Below are positions 1-12,900 of a stretch of 64,000 bases of DNA, piece by piece (within the stretch, counting starts at the first letter, position 1; each line of letters starts with the position of its first letter). This stretch comes from Triplophysa rosa (taxonomy: Eukaryota > Chordata > Actinopteri > Cypriniformes > Nemacheilidae): contig NC_079891.1 of NCBI RefSeq assembly GCF_024868665.1, positions 32,153,592 through 32,217,591 on the forward strand, given 5' to 3'. Below the pieces are notes generated by a model. It was not told the origin of the DNA. It searched no databases and was given only the letters and a program-made list of their open reading frames with translations. Both the position numbers and the translations under genes were made by a program.

Positions 1-476
1 AGTCCATTACATTTGCACCCTCTCATTCCCGGGGTCTTGGGAAGCCTGACACATAGAGTGGGTTTCCTGTACTGAAGGGTCGTGATAATAAAAGCAGTGC
101 CTAGACGATACCGAGTCTGACACACTGATTTTATGCACAGAATTCTGCTGAATCACACACAAAATCTCGTGCCTGCTTCCTCCTCATGACTCAAGAGCGT
201 GCAAACGGACTGAAAACTTAGCACGAGAACGTCTTTAGAACGAGAAACAAAAATAAAGAGTTCGAGAAGCAGACAGGCAGTGGGCTTATTCACGCAGACA
301 GGAAGCCCTGCCCTGCCCTGCCCTGACTTACTGACCACTGCTTACATACACAGTTCACACGCAGATATGAACTTTGACTTTAGAGTTTTAGGTGTGACGG
401 GTCTAGTTTGCTTCAAGAACAATGCCGTGATGCCTTGCCCAAACTTGAAGCTGCAATATGTACATTTGTGGTGAAA

Positions 477-792
477 GATGCACTGATACCCGATTAATCA
501 GAGTGATATCTACAATACAAATTCTGAAAATTAAATGAATATTTAACTTTCTGAATGTTTTTAATTCATATAATGACTATTAATATTGAACATCAAACTG
601 GTGATGTTTCTTAACATTTTCTATATAAAGACTAAAGAGCACAAATTCATTGCATTTTCCTGTCCTCTTTTGATTGACAGGACATAGCGGCCCTGATCAT
701 GGGCTGTTTTTGAACTATCAGCCGATAGCCGTTAGTGTGAAAAATTGCTTTTATCGACCAATACTGTTTTTTGGCCGATATACCGGTGCATC
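477..792. mobile_element. Short inverted-repeat DNA transposon (MITE)
   Basis: The left end reads GATGCACTGATACCCGAT and the right end, inverted, reads GATGCACCGGTATATCGGCC, so about 14 terminal bases pair with two or three mismatches. TGAAA flanks both sides (472-476 and 793-797). The interior has no coding capacity. It resembles a non-autonomous hAT-type element, but the family is inferred. Confidence 0.65.
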
Positions 793-1726
793 TGAAAAAA
801 ATCTGTCATTAAACAAGTATATAAAAACCAATGTTCAAAACTGTCTTCTTAACCTTATAAGCTTTAAGCTTATAATAATGATTCATAAGTTGAGTACAAT
901 TTTGCAGAAAACTTCAGTTTGATGTCATGTGACTTAAACAAACATAAATGAATGTACACAAAGCAATCTTGTTTCAAAGAGAAATGGCAATATAGAGGCA
1001 AAAGTTACAGATTGCAATTTGATGTGTTACATTAACAGAATCTGATTAAGTTCACACAGGAAGTTCAAACAAATGTGGTGTGATTTGATTTAAAGCCTAC
1101 ACTTTTTGGGAAAGACATCAAAATACGATCGGCCAACTTATAACCACCTCCGTCTTAACATTTTGAATCACACCAATCAACTTGGGAAATCAATTGTTTT
1201 GAAACAGGCATAGCAGAAGGCCCACGGGATTGTTTTTCCCTCGACTCCATCGCATATGTGCGCATTCGCGTCACATTTCCTGTGACCTTGCTGGCAATAC
1301 ATTGTTTATGCCTAGCATTTCATCAGCATGCATTCTCACACACACAAGAAACAAAGACAACAAACACTGTCAACAGTATAAGACATTCCAAAGTTTGCTT
1401 TCAAATTGAAGTACAGTACAGCACCTATAAAAGTGCTGCAATGATGTCTGTGCATCTGCTCGACAAACGTTCTGTGTCTCCGAACACACAATAGCAACAT
1501 TCTTGACTAGCGAAAGTGGGACACAATGCTACCTTGTAATTTTTCCTGTTCTGTTGGCACAAGCCCATTCAATACCCCTTCTTTCTCTTCCTGATACTAG
1601 CGCACACAAAGACATGACAGGAGCCCTGCGGCAGTGGCAGAAAACACAGTCTAGGTATAAACCCAAGCTTTTATGAGGCTGCGAGGCCTGAGGTTGTTCA
1701 TCAAAAGGAAGTGCATGAACAAACAT

Positions 1727-1751
1727 GCACACACGCACGCACACACACACA

Positions 1752-1835
<84 letters not shown>
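1727..1835. repeat. (CA)n/(CACG)n microsatellite
   Basis: This is a compound CA tract interrupted by CACG units in its first half and pure CA in the second half. Apparent poly-Cys/Val and poly-Thr/His open frames over it are artefacts of the repeat. Confidence 0.97.
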
Positions 1836-1838
<3 letters not shown>

Positions 1839-2120
1839 AATGCTACTTTAAGGCGACCTTATCAGTCACCCGCATCGAAACACTGTTCCCTCACACAGGA
1901 GTGGGAGGTTAGGGGCCAGTGAGAGCAAAAACAGGGGGACTCTTTCAACCCGAGACCAACGGTATGATGCAGCGGAATCCCCTGTTCTCAGAACAGGTCT
2001 TACACGAGCTCTCGTGATTGCAAGAGTTGGTGTTGCTTCTCAACACGCTGTCATGTTTTCATGTCATAGCAAAAATATTTGATGAGGTGCTGCGAGATGC
2101 GCGTCATCTTTGTATCTGTA

Positions 2121-2224
<104 letters not shown>

Positions 2225-3139
2225 CATCATCATAATGTACTTATGAACGTTACAAATATTACAGCCAAGGTCCAAAAATAACACTCGACAAATGCGAGTC
2301 AAACATTTTTAGAAAGAACAACACAATGTTTATTAGAATGTTTCTTTGCTTCTTTATCCGTTGCTTGAAATGCTCATGACAGGTGAGAAATCTTTTGTCT
2401 ATGCACCCAGCTTTGGGAAGATAAAGTTAACGTTGGACCTTGACTATAAAAAGCACAAAATAAATAATAAAACTGATGTTAAACAATGAATACCTTTCTT
2501 TACTAAATACTTTTAAAGCATTTCTTTAATAAGGACCTTAACGTTTTGAGACTACCTGACTAAAATATACACAGGCTGACAGCTAATAATAATAAAAACT
2601 AAACGCTCACTGAACGCTTACGTCACAATATGTTTATAGAACCACATTAAATATATTCTTGATTCATGAAGCACACAGCAAGAGTAACTGGAATTCTACG
2701 GCAGACACTATCTAAATAAATTTACAGGTTAATAAATTGAATCGCAGTCTCTAACAGATGCCATGGACATCACGCACATCACAGGAGCGTTTCCGGTCTC
2801 TGGGTCCAGATGTCAGGATACTGACAAAGGCACATCTGGCCCGAGCTCATTTGCATGCAAACCGGTTTACGCGATGTCTGTGTCAATATAAAATAATTTT
2901 AGAATTTATTATTTGAAATTTTAGAATTTATGATCGCCTAATAATAATAATAATAATAATGACATTAATAATAAAAAAATACGCAACAAAACATTTTACG
3001 TAATCATCTCTATTGGATACCATTCAAAAGCGTGTTCTCAGAGTGCGTGGATGCACATGCACGCGGGATTCATATTTTTGTTTTATTTTTTAATCACTAC
3101 GAAACTTTTGCCATTTCACTAATTGCCTATTCGATATGA

Positions 3140-3700
3140 CGCAACTTCTGAGACTGGTGTTCACGTATCCTTCGGACCGAGCCAGCCAGGCACGCGCTGA
3201 ACTGTAACGGCGAGATCCCTTTAAACTCTATTCTGTCTGTCGCGCGCGAGCGTCAAGTTCATTGGTAACTCTCTAATATCATTTCGGAGGGAAGAGAGCG
3301 GCACGTAACTTATTCATAAACGATATGAGAACTTTCCCGAGTGTCATATTCGGGAGACCCCCTCCCTCATACGACTCGAACAACCACGCTCTCCGTTATC
3401 TGCACAGAACAAGAATCTTCTGGCCAAGTGAATTAGGATTAACGTTATGTTTCACTTGCGGCTATTTTTCTGCCGAAAAGCATTAACCATCTTTAAATAC
3501 TACAAGAGAAAGTTGTGATAAATGAATAGCGTGACTTGCCTGCTAGCCCAGATGTCCGTTAATTTCTCTGTCATGTTGGATGCGTGCAACAACAGACCTG
3601 CGTAAACTTTCAGGAAGGAGCCCCGAGCGCGAAAAAAAGAGAAAACAAACTTTCCATGGACACGGCGACAACAAGCGACAAAAATCCTTGATGTGGCGAG
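3140..3700. promoter_or_regulatory. CpG-rich patch, possible promoter of an unseen gene
   Basis: CpG dinucleotides concentrate here (GCACGCGC, TCGCGCGCGAGCG, GAGCGCGAAA) against an AT-rich, CpG-poor background, and an inverted CCAAT (ATTGG) occurs near 3260. Such patches often mark vertebrate promoters. No coding exon could be attached to it within the window, so its gene, if any, is unknown. Confidence 0.3.
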
Positions 3701-4570
3701 ACGCACTGAGCTTCCGGAAAAATAAAAGTCCTCCTCATGCCCATAGACATGCTCACGCCGTTATTATTGTAGTTTTGGTACATTTGGCTTTAAAAATGCG
3801 AAGCAAAACTCGGACAATACTACATATTATACGATGTTATAATGCTATACATAGCGTTATACTTTTATTAGTGATGGGGTACATTTTCTGCATTTTAATA
3901 TTTAATATAGTAAAAATGTATCGAGTAATCGAACAGAAAATAAAGAATACTACATTAACTACATCAGTTAATAATATTTTGTTGATCTTGTCGTTTTTTA
4001 CTACAGCAATAAGTGGTTTACATTTTCTACTGCATAAATCTACAGTTTAAACCCCAAAACAACTTGTATATTTTACAAATGAGCAAAGAAGTCTGGTCAG
4101 CCAACGTGTTGCGTGAACTTTTATTTTAAAATCGTCCCAAGTTCAGTACTTCTCTTGAGTTTGACGAAGACTGGCTTCACGTTGCAGTTTCCCCCACTTA
4201 AGTTTGAGTAAAAAACTTTTTTTAAAACAAACAAAAAAGTAGATAGATACAAGGGTGTTTGTTTAAACAACTCGACTTATTGGAAACATGACACTTTCTT
4301 TGATTAAGCCCCACGGAAAATCATTGACAAGAAAAGAACAGTGTGTACATTCTGTACAATGTCTAACGTTAGTAATGTGGAGACACCTTGTGGCCGAATC
4401 AAATTTTGATAGATTTTTCATGCACTGGTTTGAAAAAATTACAATTCCATTTTAAATCCTGCAAATAATTTAATTCCCAAATGTTATTCCAGTGCTTGGT
4501 TTTGCCAAATATTCAGAGTTTGTTGTTGTCAAAAACACAAGTCAGTCAGTAACAGTATTTGGACACAGAG
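3701..4570. other. Intergenic, no gene seen
   Basis: AT-rich sequence without recognisable exons. The 156-codon plus-strand frame at 3580-4050 is low-complexity and matches no family I know. Confidence 0.5.
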
Positions 4571-4575
4571 AACAC

Positions 4576-4581
4576 TTTATT
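4576..4581 (-). terminator. pheta2: Candidate poly(A) signal of pheta2
   Basis: A canonical AATAAA on the minus strand, followed by GT-rich sequence (GTGTTCTCTGTGTCC), lies about 1.26 kb beyond the pheta2 stop codon. That would make the intervening AT-rich sequence the 3' UTR. Placement is by motif only. Confidence 0.45.
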
Positions 4582-5837
4582 GCAGTTGACATTTGATTGT
4601 ATATAGTATAGTTATTACAAAAACACTTAGGTAAAAACCATAATCACAATTGCTGCTTTATTGCCATATATTTTTTATTGTTGAATGAAACGCAGTGGTT
4701 TTTTATATAAAATCTGAAGGCACTGTGATTGTGGAGCCACTTATTGTCAAGGCAAGACTGCAGGATTGCACACAACGATCAAAATGCGTCAATTTGTACC
4801 TTTAAAAAAAGAGCCATAAATACATCATGAAGCTGCCTATATCTTTTATATTGTATTAAATGTTGATCACACATGGATGGCTAAACTTGGTCAGTATTAT
4901 ATAGGAAAGGTAAAGCACTGACATGCTTATTGGCACAATAATATACATGTAAATAAGCACAAACAACTTTAAGACTGTAAAACTTATTACTTTAAGGTAC
5001 TTTTTTTTGGGCCATTTAGGAATTGGCAGGTTTGATTGAAAATGCTTTTTATGATAACTGTATTACTCTTGCAATGCATCTTTTGCAATTCAACGATTAG
5101 TGCCGTTACTCAAAATTGCATTTCTACTCTATATTACTGAAAAATAATTATGGTTGCCATAGACCAGCTTTGGCACCTTCCTGTTTAACATTCATAGTGT
5201 TTTTGATAATGAAAACATTGATATCGTACCGCTGCTATACAGTAGAAAAGACTGCAATGTTATCATGGAAATTTATAAAACATGAGAAAGAACTGACAAA
5301 TACAATGAATGCTTCATGAGCTTACATCTCAAGATAAAGCTAAGAGCCATGTTTAACATTCATTTACCAGCCTGGTGTCATAGCAGACTCTGATGACTGA
5401 TATTCTTCAGCAGTACAGAAAAGAAATAAAATATTAAGAGTGCTCTTTTTCATATTTTGCACCGTAAAGAAGTTATATGGCTTCAAAAGACCTGGAAATA
5501 TAGTGTAATTATATGGAATGATATATTTTTATTATATGGAATAAGAGCACTTCGGGTGTTCTGTAAAATAATACATTTGAGTTGCAAGGAAGTATTTCTT
5601 AAAAAATGTTTTGGTCTTAATTAAAATGGAAAAAAAAACACGCTGCCAACCTGTAACAGGAAACGAGTCCCTAACATTCTGATGCATCTTATATGTCAGG
5701 TTCTATATCTGGCCTGTTACTGTACGTCTGCTTTCTCCCGCTAAACTAAGATTGCACCAAAAACTGTAAACACACCGTTATCTGTGGAAATTATGGGTTG
5801 ACTCTCTTGCAATCGCTTAAGGCAGAGCGTGGCTGAT
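4582..5837 (-). other. pheta2: Probable 3' UTR of pheta2
   Basis: Non-coding, AT-rich sequence between the pheta2 stop codon and the AATAAA near 4.58 kb. No other gene is visible. Its extent depends on the poly(A) site call. Confidence 0.4.
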
Positions 5838-6641
5838 TCATTGGCTCTGAAGCCACTCTATTCTAAGTTCAGCCACCTCTTTACCGTACCAGTCATGCAG
5901 TTTAGAGAAGCACTCTGTGCCAGGTGAAACAGGGCTCCCAAGCGACCCGCCAACGGTCTTTCTCCGTGGAGGTATTGGAGGTGGTCTGACTCCATCCCCC
6001 TTCCCGCTGCAGTCCCCCTCCCAGGCCCAACCCTCGCTGATACCATTAACCACACTCGTAGGCTTATTCCAAGACACCCCGTTCTCCCTACTGGAACTCG
6101 CCAAAGGAGACAGCTCTTCCTCTAACGGATCACGAAGCTGCGAAAGACCTGTGACTGAGGCGACTCGGAAGCCTGGCGCGGCTGCTTGCACTTGTGGCTG
6201 ATGTTTCTTCTGCTTATTCTTTATCTGTAAAGATCTCGCTTCTTCTTGTACCTCTTCCAGCTGCCTCTCCAACTCCTTCACTACCAGGCGCATGTAGTCG
6301 AAACTAGCCCGTGACAGAGCCTTGACCCACGACTCCATCGCGGCCTGGCTCTCTGCGGCCATCTTGTACACCTTTGCCTTGATGCAGTCGAACTTAATGG
6401 CGAAGGCGAACTCTTCCGATTCAGACTCGCAGAGCTCCACTGTACAGCCCTCCAGGACGATGACCCCGATTGGCTCTCGACTTTCCTTCTCCTCGAAGTA
6501 GAAGAGCATGTTCCCCTTCAGAATGAACCAGCGTCGGTGGTACGCCGTGTTCCGTTCCCCTTTCTTAAAGAGGAAGCCCGTCTTGTCAGGAGGAGAGTTG
6601 CATGTGGCATAATGTGCCACACTTCTCTCGTTGAGCTTCAT
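5838..6641 (-). CDS. pheta2: Sesquipedalian-2 (PH-domain endosomal adaptor)
   Basis: An intact 267-residue frame in one exon. Residues about 19-114 form a PH domain (GFLFKKG start, RRWFILKGN strand, SWVKALSRASF helix). Residues about 117-150 are a charged, heptad-like coiled coil. A proline-rich PPPIPPRR stretch follows. The C-terminus carries the F&H motif, FSKLHDWYGKEV at residues 245-256. In the known family this motif binds the inositol 5-phosphatases OCRL and INPP5B, and the protein acts on early and recycling endosomes in receptor recycling and endosome-to-Golgi traffic. The start MKLNERSVAHYA and the SPVSPxTxCFSxLHDWYG context fit PHETA2 (FAM109B) better than PHETA1; human proteins are about 250-260 aa. 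The start is firm because MKLNERS is the family N-terminus. A splice acceptor just upstream (AACAG, exon from 6658) implies at least one non-coding 5' exon. Confidence 0.93.
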   Translation of the reverse strand: MKLNERSVAHYATCNSPPDKTGFLFKKGERNTAYHRRWFILKGNMLFYFEEKESREPIGVIVLEGCTVELCESESEEFAFAIKFDCIKAKVYKMAAESQAAMESWVKALSRASFDYMRLVVKELERQLEEVQEEARSLQIKNKQKKHQPQVQAAAPGFRVASVTGLSQLRDPLEEELSPLASSSRENGVSWNKPTSVVNGISEGWAWEGDCSGKGDGVRPPPIPPRRKTVGGSLGSPVSPGTECFSKLHDWYGKEVAELRIEWLQSQ

Positions 6642-6658
6642 GACGGCGAGGAGGAGAC
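6642..6658 (-). other. pheta2: 5' UTR part of pheta2 coding exon
   Basis: Minus-strand sequence reads TTTAAAAAACAG and then GTCTCCTCCTCGCCGTC just before the ATG. This fits a 3' splice site with 17 nt of leader in the coding exon. Pyrimidine content upstream of the AG is weak, so the site is probable rather than certain. Confidence 0.5.
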
Positions 6659-7982
6659 CTGTTTTTTAAACACAAGCTAGAGTTTACAATACAGTAGAAA
6701 AATGTGCTTTTAATCAATAATTTGCTTTTCACCTTTTGCTCATCGTTTTAATCACATCAATACAAGATGAAACATAATACAAAAGTAACAAATAATTAAA
6801 ATCGGTTCTGACATCTAAATCGGTTTCCGACATCTAAAACAACATTAGTGGTAGAAGTAGAAAAATATGAATAAATAAATGTCATACTTGATTTCTAGTG
6901 GCCACAGAAAATGACGCGGCCATATTAGTGATATAGGTACCCACCTGGCTTAAAAAGTATACTTCTATCTGTTGATTGTGAAAAAGCCAAACAAATCAAA
7001 TATGTATGACAGCACTCACCGTTCTTTCAAAGCTGGTCTGTGAACCCTTCATTCAAGGTCTGTTTCAAATCATGAATCAAAACACCATGACATGTAGAAC
7101 ACATCCATTCTGGCACTAAAACACAGACACGCACAGAGCAGAAGTCAATGATGGAGGGCTCATATACACCGGAACGTCTCGCTTTACTCATTTGACCTTG
7201 TTTGAACATTCTCATGCTTTAAAAAAAGTGTGACTAAACTTTACATGAATCAGATGTAATGTTGAAGCATGTGACAGAGTCTTTAGGCTTCCTATAAACA
7301 GCTCCATAAAGCAAAATCTCAGCTACCATACCATATGGGTTCTAAATAACTGTTTACAAGGTATACACATAATTATTTTGTCAGTAATGCTAATGTACAT
7401 TTTATGGTATTATCACACAGGTTTATTGTGTATTTGAGAGTTTTCTGGTTTGTTTTGGCCATGTTAGCCGGAATGCCATGTTTTATGGTACCTGTCATCT
7501 GCTTAGCTAAATAAAATGTCTCATAAACTCAGAACAAGTATATAACTTCTTAGTATATACCTTCTTGATCCTCTCATAAAGCAAGGACATGTACTGTATT
7601 TTTGACACGCGACACATCCATTTCCAAAAGAGGTTAAATGTTTGTCATCGATTCACTCATCTTTCCATTCAGAATTTCCAAAGTCTGCAGGAACCTGGGA
7701 ATGTCCATTTTTTTTTTACACTTTTTTGTCATGGATATGCCCATTGCATCCACTGTTTGCCATATATTGAGGCACATATAATTATATCATTGTGATATGA
7801 ATATAACAGTCCGATTACAATCTATAGACCATCAACACCTGACTGATCAGTTCTGACCTCTATCTCCTTTCTACTCTTTCAAAAAAAAAAAAATTCCTTA
7901 GCTCTATATACTGTGATAGGCTATATGAGACCAATTTTCTTTTTTGCACTTCTGCTTTTTGTTGTCCTTATGTTGTTACAAT

Positions 7983-8055
7983 TGCTTCCATTGTTTCCCT
8001 CATCTGTAAGTCACTTTGGATAAAAGCGTCTGCTAAATGACTACATGTAAATGTA
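7983..8055 (+). repeat. Fish SINE 3' tail
   Basis: The sequence GTAAGTCACTTTGGATAAAA followed by GCGTCTGCTAAATGACTACATGTAAATG is the widespread tail shared by fish tRNA-type SINEs and their partner LINEs. The 5' end is not clear. Confidence 0.75.
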
Positions 8056-8203
8056 TAGACAATTGTTACAGTTAGAGTTAGTAGAGCTTCTGTACATCTT
8101 AAAGAAAATGTGCATTAATACCATGCATTGTAATTCCATGCTTTTATACTTTTATGTATTTATATAATTTCTCTATTTATACAGTTTCTCCTTATGTCTC
8201 CAG

Positions 8204-8874
8204 TAGGGCTGTCACGATTATTAAATAATCGTCTCATCGCGATTGTTTGACCTCATCGCCATGGTTTCAGATCATCGCAATTATCGCATATCTCTATAGA
8301 AGACACTAGGGGGAGCTGTAGCGCATCTGCATATTGCATATTTTATTATATATATTGTAACTAAAGCATGGTAATACTTGTAAAATGTACCACCACAACA
8401 CAATCACTTAAAAAAAAACTAAAGCATATATCATAAAAACAACCTGCAGTACAATTTAATATTATTTCAGTGTGAAAACCAGTCTACCAAAATCTCATTA
8501 ACATAGAAGTAAACTTTTTTTCTAGTCTTGCAAGTGAGAAAAAACAGACTAGAAGCTTTTCTATGACTGATAGCATTTTAATGGTGGCTTCAATTCACTC
8601 CTGATCAATTTACTTCATTTACAAGTATTTGGCGGTTGTATTATTGACAGGTAAAAGCCTAAACCTTCAGTATGATGACCCAATTTTTTCCGATGTATTT
8701 CCAAGAAAAAGAACATAGTCTTTATATTCAGAACAATATGGTCGTTTCAAAGCTGAATAAAAAATGTATGAGAATTAAAAGTCAAAGCTCTTAAACAGAC
8801 AATTAATCGTCATAATCGCAATGATTTATTAGACAATTAATCGTCAGCCAAATTTCATAATCGTGACAGCCCTA
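8204..8874. mobile_element. Non-autonomous hAT element with 8-bp target duplication
   Basis: Termini are TAGGGCTGTCACGATTA and its near-perfect inverse (ATAATCGTGACAGCCCTA). The element is bounded by the 8-bp direct repeat GTCTCCAG at 8196-8203 and 8875-8882. Length is 671 bp with no transposase frame. An 8-bp duplication is the hAT hallmark. Confidence 0.85.
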
Positions 8875-9148
8875 GTCTCCAGTCTACTAAAGGTATTTTT
8901 CATAAACACGCAATGCTGGTTTGCAATGATAAAAATTGTATTGGACAAGAATGTATTAGGACACCTATACCACACGTACAATGTCTTGAGTATTTTTGCC
9001 ACAACAAAATATAACACGCAACAAGTCATTTGCCCAAGTTTTTAGAAACACTTTTTTAACCCACTGCTTCCAAGGATATTTTAGTGGATGCAAGAGGTCA
9101 TTTCCCCTCAGGAAAATGACTACATATAAACAGTTAACACACACTGTT

Positions 9149-9205
9149 TGTGTCACACATGTCATGTGTCACACACGTCATGTGTCACACACGTCATGTG
9201 TCACA
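9149..9205. repeat. 16-bp tandem repeat, about 3.5 copies
   Basis: The unit TGTGTCACACACGTCA repeats head to tail; the first copy differs by one base (ATGTCA for ACGTCA). Each unit carries a TGTGTCACACA near-palindrome. Confidence 0.85.
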
Positions 9206-9839
9206 TTTACAACAGACATGTTTTACTAAGTTTGACAACCATAAAATAAGAATGCTATATTTCATTATAATAAATGACACTTGATTTAATATTTTGCCAT
9301 GTCAATCATGCGTAAAGTGGCCTTTAATGTTCAAATACTTTTAAGTATATTCTTTCAGCATGTTAGTGTAGCCTGCTGTGTGAGTGGTATATTAATATTT
9401 AATCAGTATCAATGGTGTATTAAACAGTTTAATACCACTAGCCTATGGGTTGACGCTGTATTGTATTAACACTGTTTTCCAGAAAACATCCCAGTACTAA
9501 CAACATACACAACTGTAGCATACAAACGTGGCTTAACAACAAACTAGACTTTAAATGGACAGTTTATCATTATCAAACTACTTACTCAAAAGTAATATAC
9601 TCAAAAAAGCGCGAAAGACACTCACAAAATACAGGAATAAAGCAGATATAACTTACAATGCAGCCTTTGTGATCCTCGCTTCAGTTTACTGGACAACAAA
9701 ATGTCAACTTCCGTTGCGTTACCAGGGCAAAACTCTAAAAGGGTTATTTAAAAGACAGCGAAAGTCATAAAGAGAGAGGTTAAGAAGATCTAAAGCGCCA
9801 TTTAAAGTAAAAGTCGATGTTTATGTGACTAAACGCCTG

Positions 9840-9960
9840 CAGGCAGTTCTCCTCGGCACTCGCTTCCTTTCCCGCCTGGTCACGTGACGCTGCTAGAATC
9901 TCTCTGTCAGAGGATCGCGAGTTAAACTGTGTCGTACAATCAGAAACTGTTTTAAAGCTC
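9840..9960 (-). promoter_or_regulatory. pheta2: Candidate pheta2 promoter with GTCACGTGAC site
   Basis: A GC-richer island in AT-rich DNA, about 3.2 kb upstream of the pheta2 coding exon. It contains the perfect 10-bp palindrome GTCACGTGAC (9879-9888) next to GGCGGGAAAG. This palindrome matches the CLEAR/E-box core bound by TFEB/TFE3 and also USF and MITF. Assignment to pheta2 is inferred from strand order; no first-exon boundary is proven. Confidence 0.35.
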
Positions 9961-12900
9961 ATAATAAATTATTTTCACATCTATAAATGTTAATACAAAT
10001 ATAATCATACAAATTCTTAAATGTTCCCATTACAAACACAATTATTTACTGATCAGCTTTACAAAATTACTTTCGTTATTTCCATTCTAACTGATAAACT
10101 GTTTTATTAAATATAATGCATGTGATGGTTTCTGTTGTGTTTCATCAGTTCTGTTGTGTTGTACCAGGTATTAGATACCAATAGCCTATAAGATCCTTGG
10201 TGAAAAAATAGAAACCATCAGTACTTTCACAATTGTGAACAATTAGCTTTTTCCATTGAAACCATTACAAAATACCTTTGTTTTGGGCATTATTCCAGTA
10301 AGATTAACACCCCACCAAAAGAATCCATCACCAGTAGACACCATTAAAATTTCCATTAACCATATTTGTGTGCTGTTTATTTACATGGCAACCCAAAGCA
10401 CCCAAATGCAAAACTAAAACAAAACAAACAAACATTTTTCTGCTAAAAATCTAGGTAGGCTATACCATGGTAGTGCTTAAATATATCATGTGAGTGGTGG
10501 TAATGTAACAGTGCATAAAATGGATGCTAAGGTCAAAATAAAAATACGTACAGTATATGTATAAGAAAATGTATAGAATTAAAATATGATAAAATATCAA
10601 AATAGTCATTCTGTATTCATTTTGCTTTGGCAAGGCTGTTAAAGATGTATGTGTGTACACAATACACATTAAGAGTGTTAACCCTAAACCCACATTAATA
10701 CATCATCTATTTATTTAGACTATGACTCAGCCAAGAAGTCAACCATTCAATGTCAGCTAATATGTAGACAACAACTATGCAAAAACGCACAGACAGGTAA
10801 AATACAGCATAAATAAATGTGTAGAGCAAAGAAATTCATGTATCATGATTACTGTATTATTGACAATCCCATAAGTTGTTGAAATACAAAAGCAGTAAAA
10901 ACACAAACCGCACGTTACGTCAAAATCAATTTTAATATGGAAAACAAGAATGACAACGCAAGCTCAAAGTGAACAAGTCTTTCTCAGTCCCCAATATATT
11001 ACTATACAGTATCTACTCTGTTTATGCAACGTACATAAAGGACACACGGATAGATATAAGGTTTAAAGGATTGTAACAGAATGCTAACTTATAAAAACAC
11101 TCATGAAACCACGCACGGTATTGTTCATTCACGCGTTCATGCATTCTTGGTCTCTGTATATGTGTGAAAAGCAAACTCTGATCAGTCTTAACAGAAATTG
11201 CCTTAGGCTCACTGCAGCAAAGGTTTCTGGGAGACTTAAGAGTTTTAGTGGTTGGCCTTAATGAACCTATTCATCAGACATCCAGCAATGAACCTTTCAA
11301 CAGCCAAATAATAAAACATTTAAGACCATTTCTAAAATACGGTAAACAATCTACGGAAAGGAATGCTTGTAAGAAATATTAGATTATAGTTATACATTAG
11401 TCCATCAAACCATTTTAAGACTTGACAAGACGTCAAATAAGAGCGATTTCTTGGTGCAACACTCTTTCACAAACATTTGTTACAAGACATACAAGTTTTA
11501 TACAACATAAAAGTGGGTAAAAATATAGAGAAAATGTGCTTAGAGTAATTTTAATTTTGCAGACATCATCCCCAAATTCATGTGCCTTCTATAGAGATCA
11601 AAAATATAACTGGATCTCTTTCAATGTACTTTCAGGGTTCAATACAAGTCAAACTCTACAGACACTGTGGCACAATGTTAACCATAAAGTCCCTTTAAAA
11701 AAGGCACAAATAAACAGTGTAACAGTAACTTTTGTATTTTTGTAAATAATGTTAAAATGTTCATATCTTTTTAGTTGTTGCTTTTTTTGTTTTCATGTTA
11801 AAGCAATAGTTCACCCAAAAATTCTTTACATTTGCTCACCCTCAGATTGTTCCAAACCTGTATACATTTCTTTGTTCTGCTAAAGGAAGATATTTGTAAG
11901 ATATTCAGTAACCGAGCAGATCTCTGAAATGATTTTTTTAATATATTTTTTTATTTTCTCCTGTAAAGCTGCTTTGGAACAATGCGCATTGTGAAAAGCG
12001 CTATATAAATAAAATTGAATTACAAATATCTTCCTTGGTGTTTAGAAGAACAAAGACATTTATACAGGTTTGGAACAATCTGAGGGTGAGTAAAGTATGA
12101 CAGAATTTTCATTTTTGGGTGAACTACACCTTTAACTTAATTTTAAGCAATTATGTTATGCCTTTGTCATTTAATTAACGATTTATTTATTTTCAGCTTG
12201 GTTTTTTAACATACTACCCACCACTAATCCACATAATTCCATTGAGATAAATCCAATTTATTTTCTATATTATACCACACATTGAACATGCATTGAACCC
12301 GGGACATTGGCTTATTATAAATTGGGAAATAGGAAACAGTGCATTCAACTGCACATCAGTCCACCGTTGACTCTAGAACCCTCTCCTTTCTCCTTTGAAA
12401 GGGTTTTTAATGTAACTATTACAGTAGTTCTGCTAGACCCAGGCAGGGAAAGTCTCTAACCCGGCTATATCCGAAGAACCTGTAGAAGCATTCATATTCA
12501 GAAAGCAAAACAACACTTCTTATCATACTATCCACATACTCAGAACAATAAGACATAATATCTCCAGTGTGGGGGTAAATAACGAACAAAAACAAGACAA
12601 AAACGAAAAAAAAATTAGAAAACGACAGCAGACAGCAGTGCTTAACAATACACAACCACAGTTCTGACAAACACAACATTCATCCAGTTGCTTTTATATG
12701 CCTCGATTATAAAGTAGGCTAAAGAGTCACTGTTCTTTTGTAAAATAAAAAACAACAACAAAGAGAACATTTATGATCAAAAGAAGAAAAGGATTGGACA
12801 AGAATAAAAAGTAAAAAAAAAACATCTCAAGTGTCTATGGATTGGAAAAGCTCTTTGAGTCCCAATGGAGATGTGAATGCCTTTCATGAAGTGTAAATTT

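Larger units (their letters stand above)
6659..9700. other. pheta2 5' intron/upstream DNA with repeats
   Basis: No coding exon is recognisable. The stretch holds a SINE tail near 8.0 kb, a hAT element at 8204-8874 and a short 16-bp tandem repeat near 9.15 kb. Confidence 0.5.

Noticed and set aside
3580..4050. 156-codon plus-strand frame
   Set aside because: Low-complexity N-terminal half, no family resemblance, no promoter or poly(A) context, AT-rich codon use unlike the host exons here.
5858..6201. Frames overlapping pheta2 in other registers
   Set aside because: Shadows of the PH-domain protein; no domain of their own.
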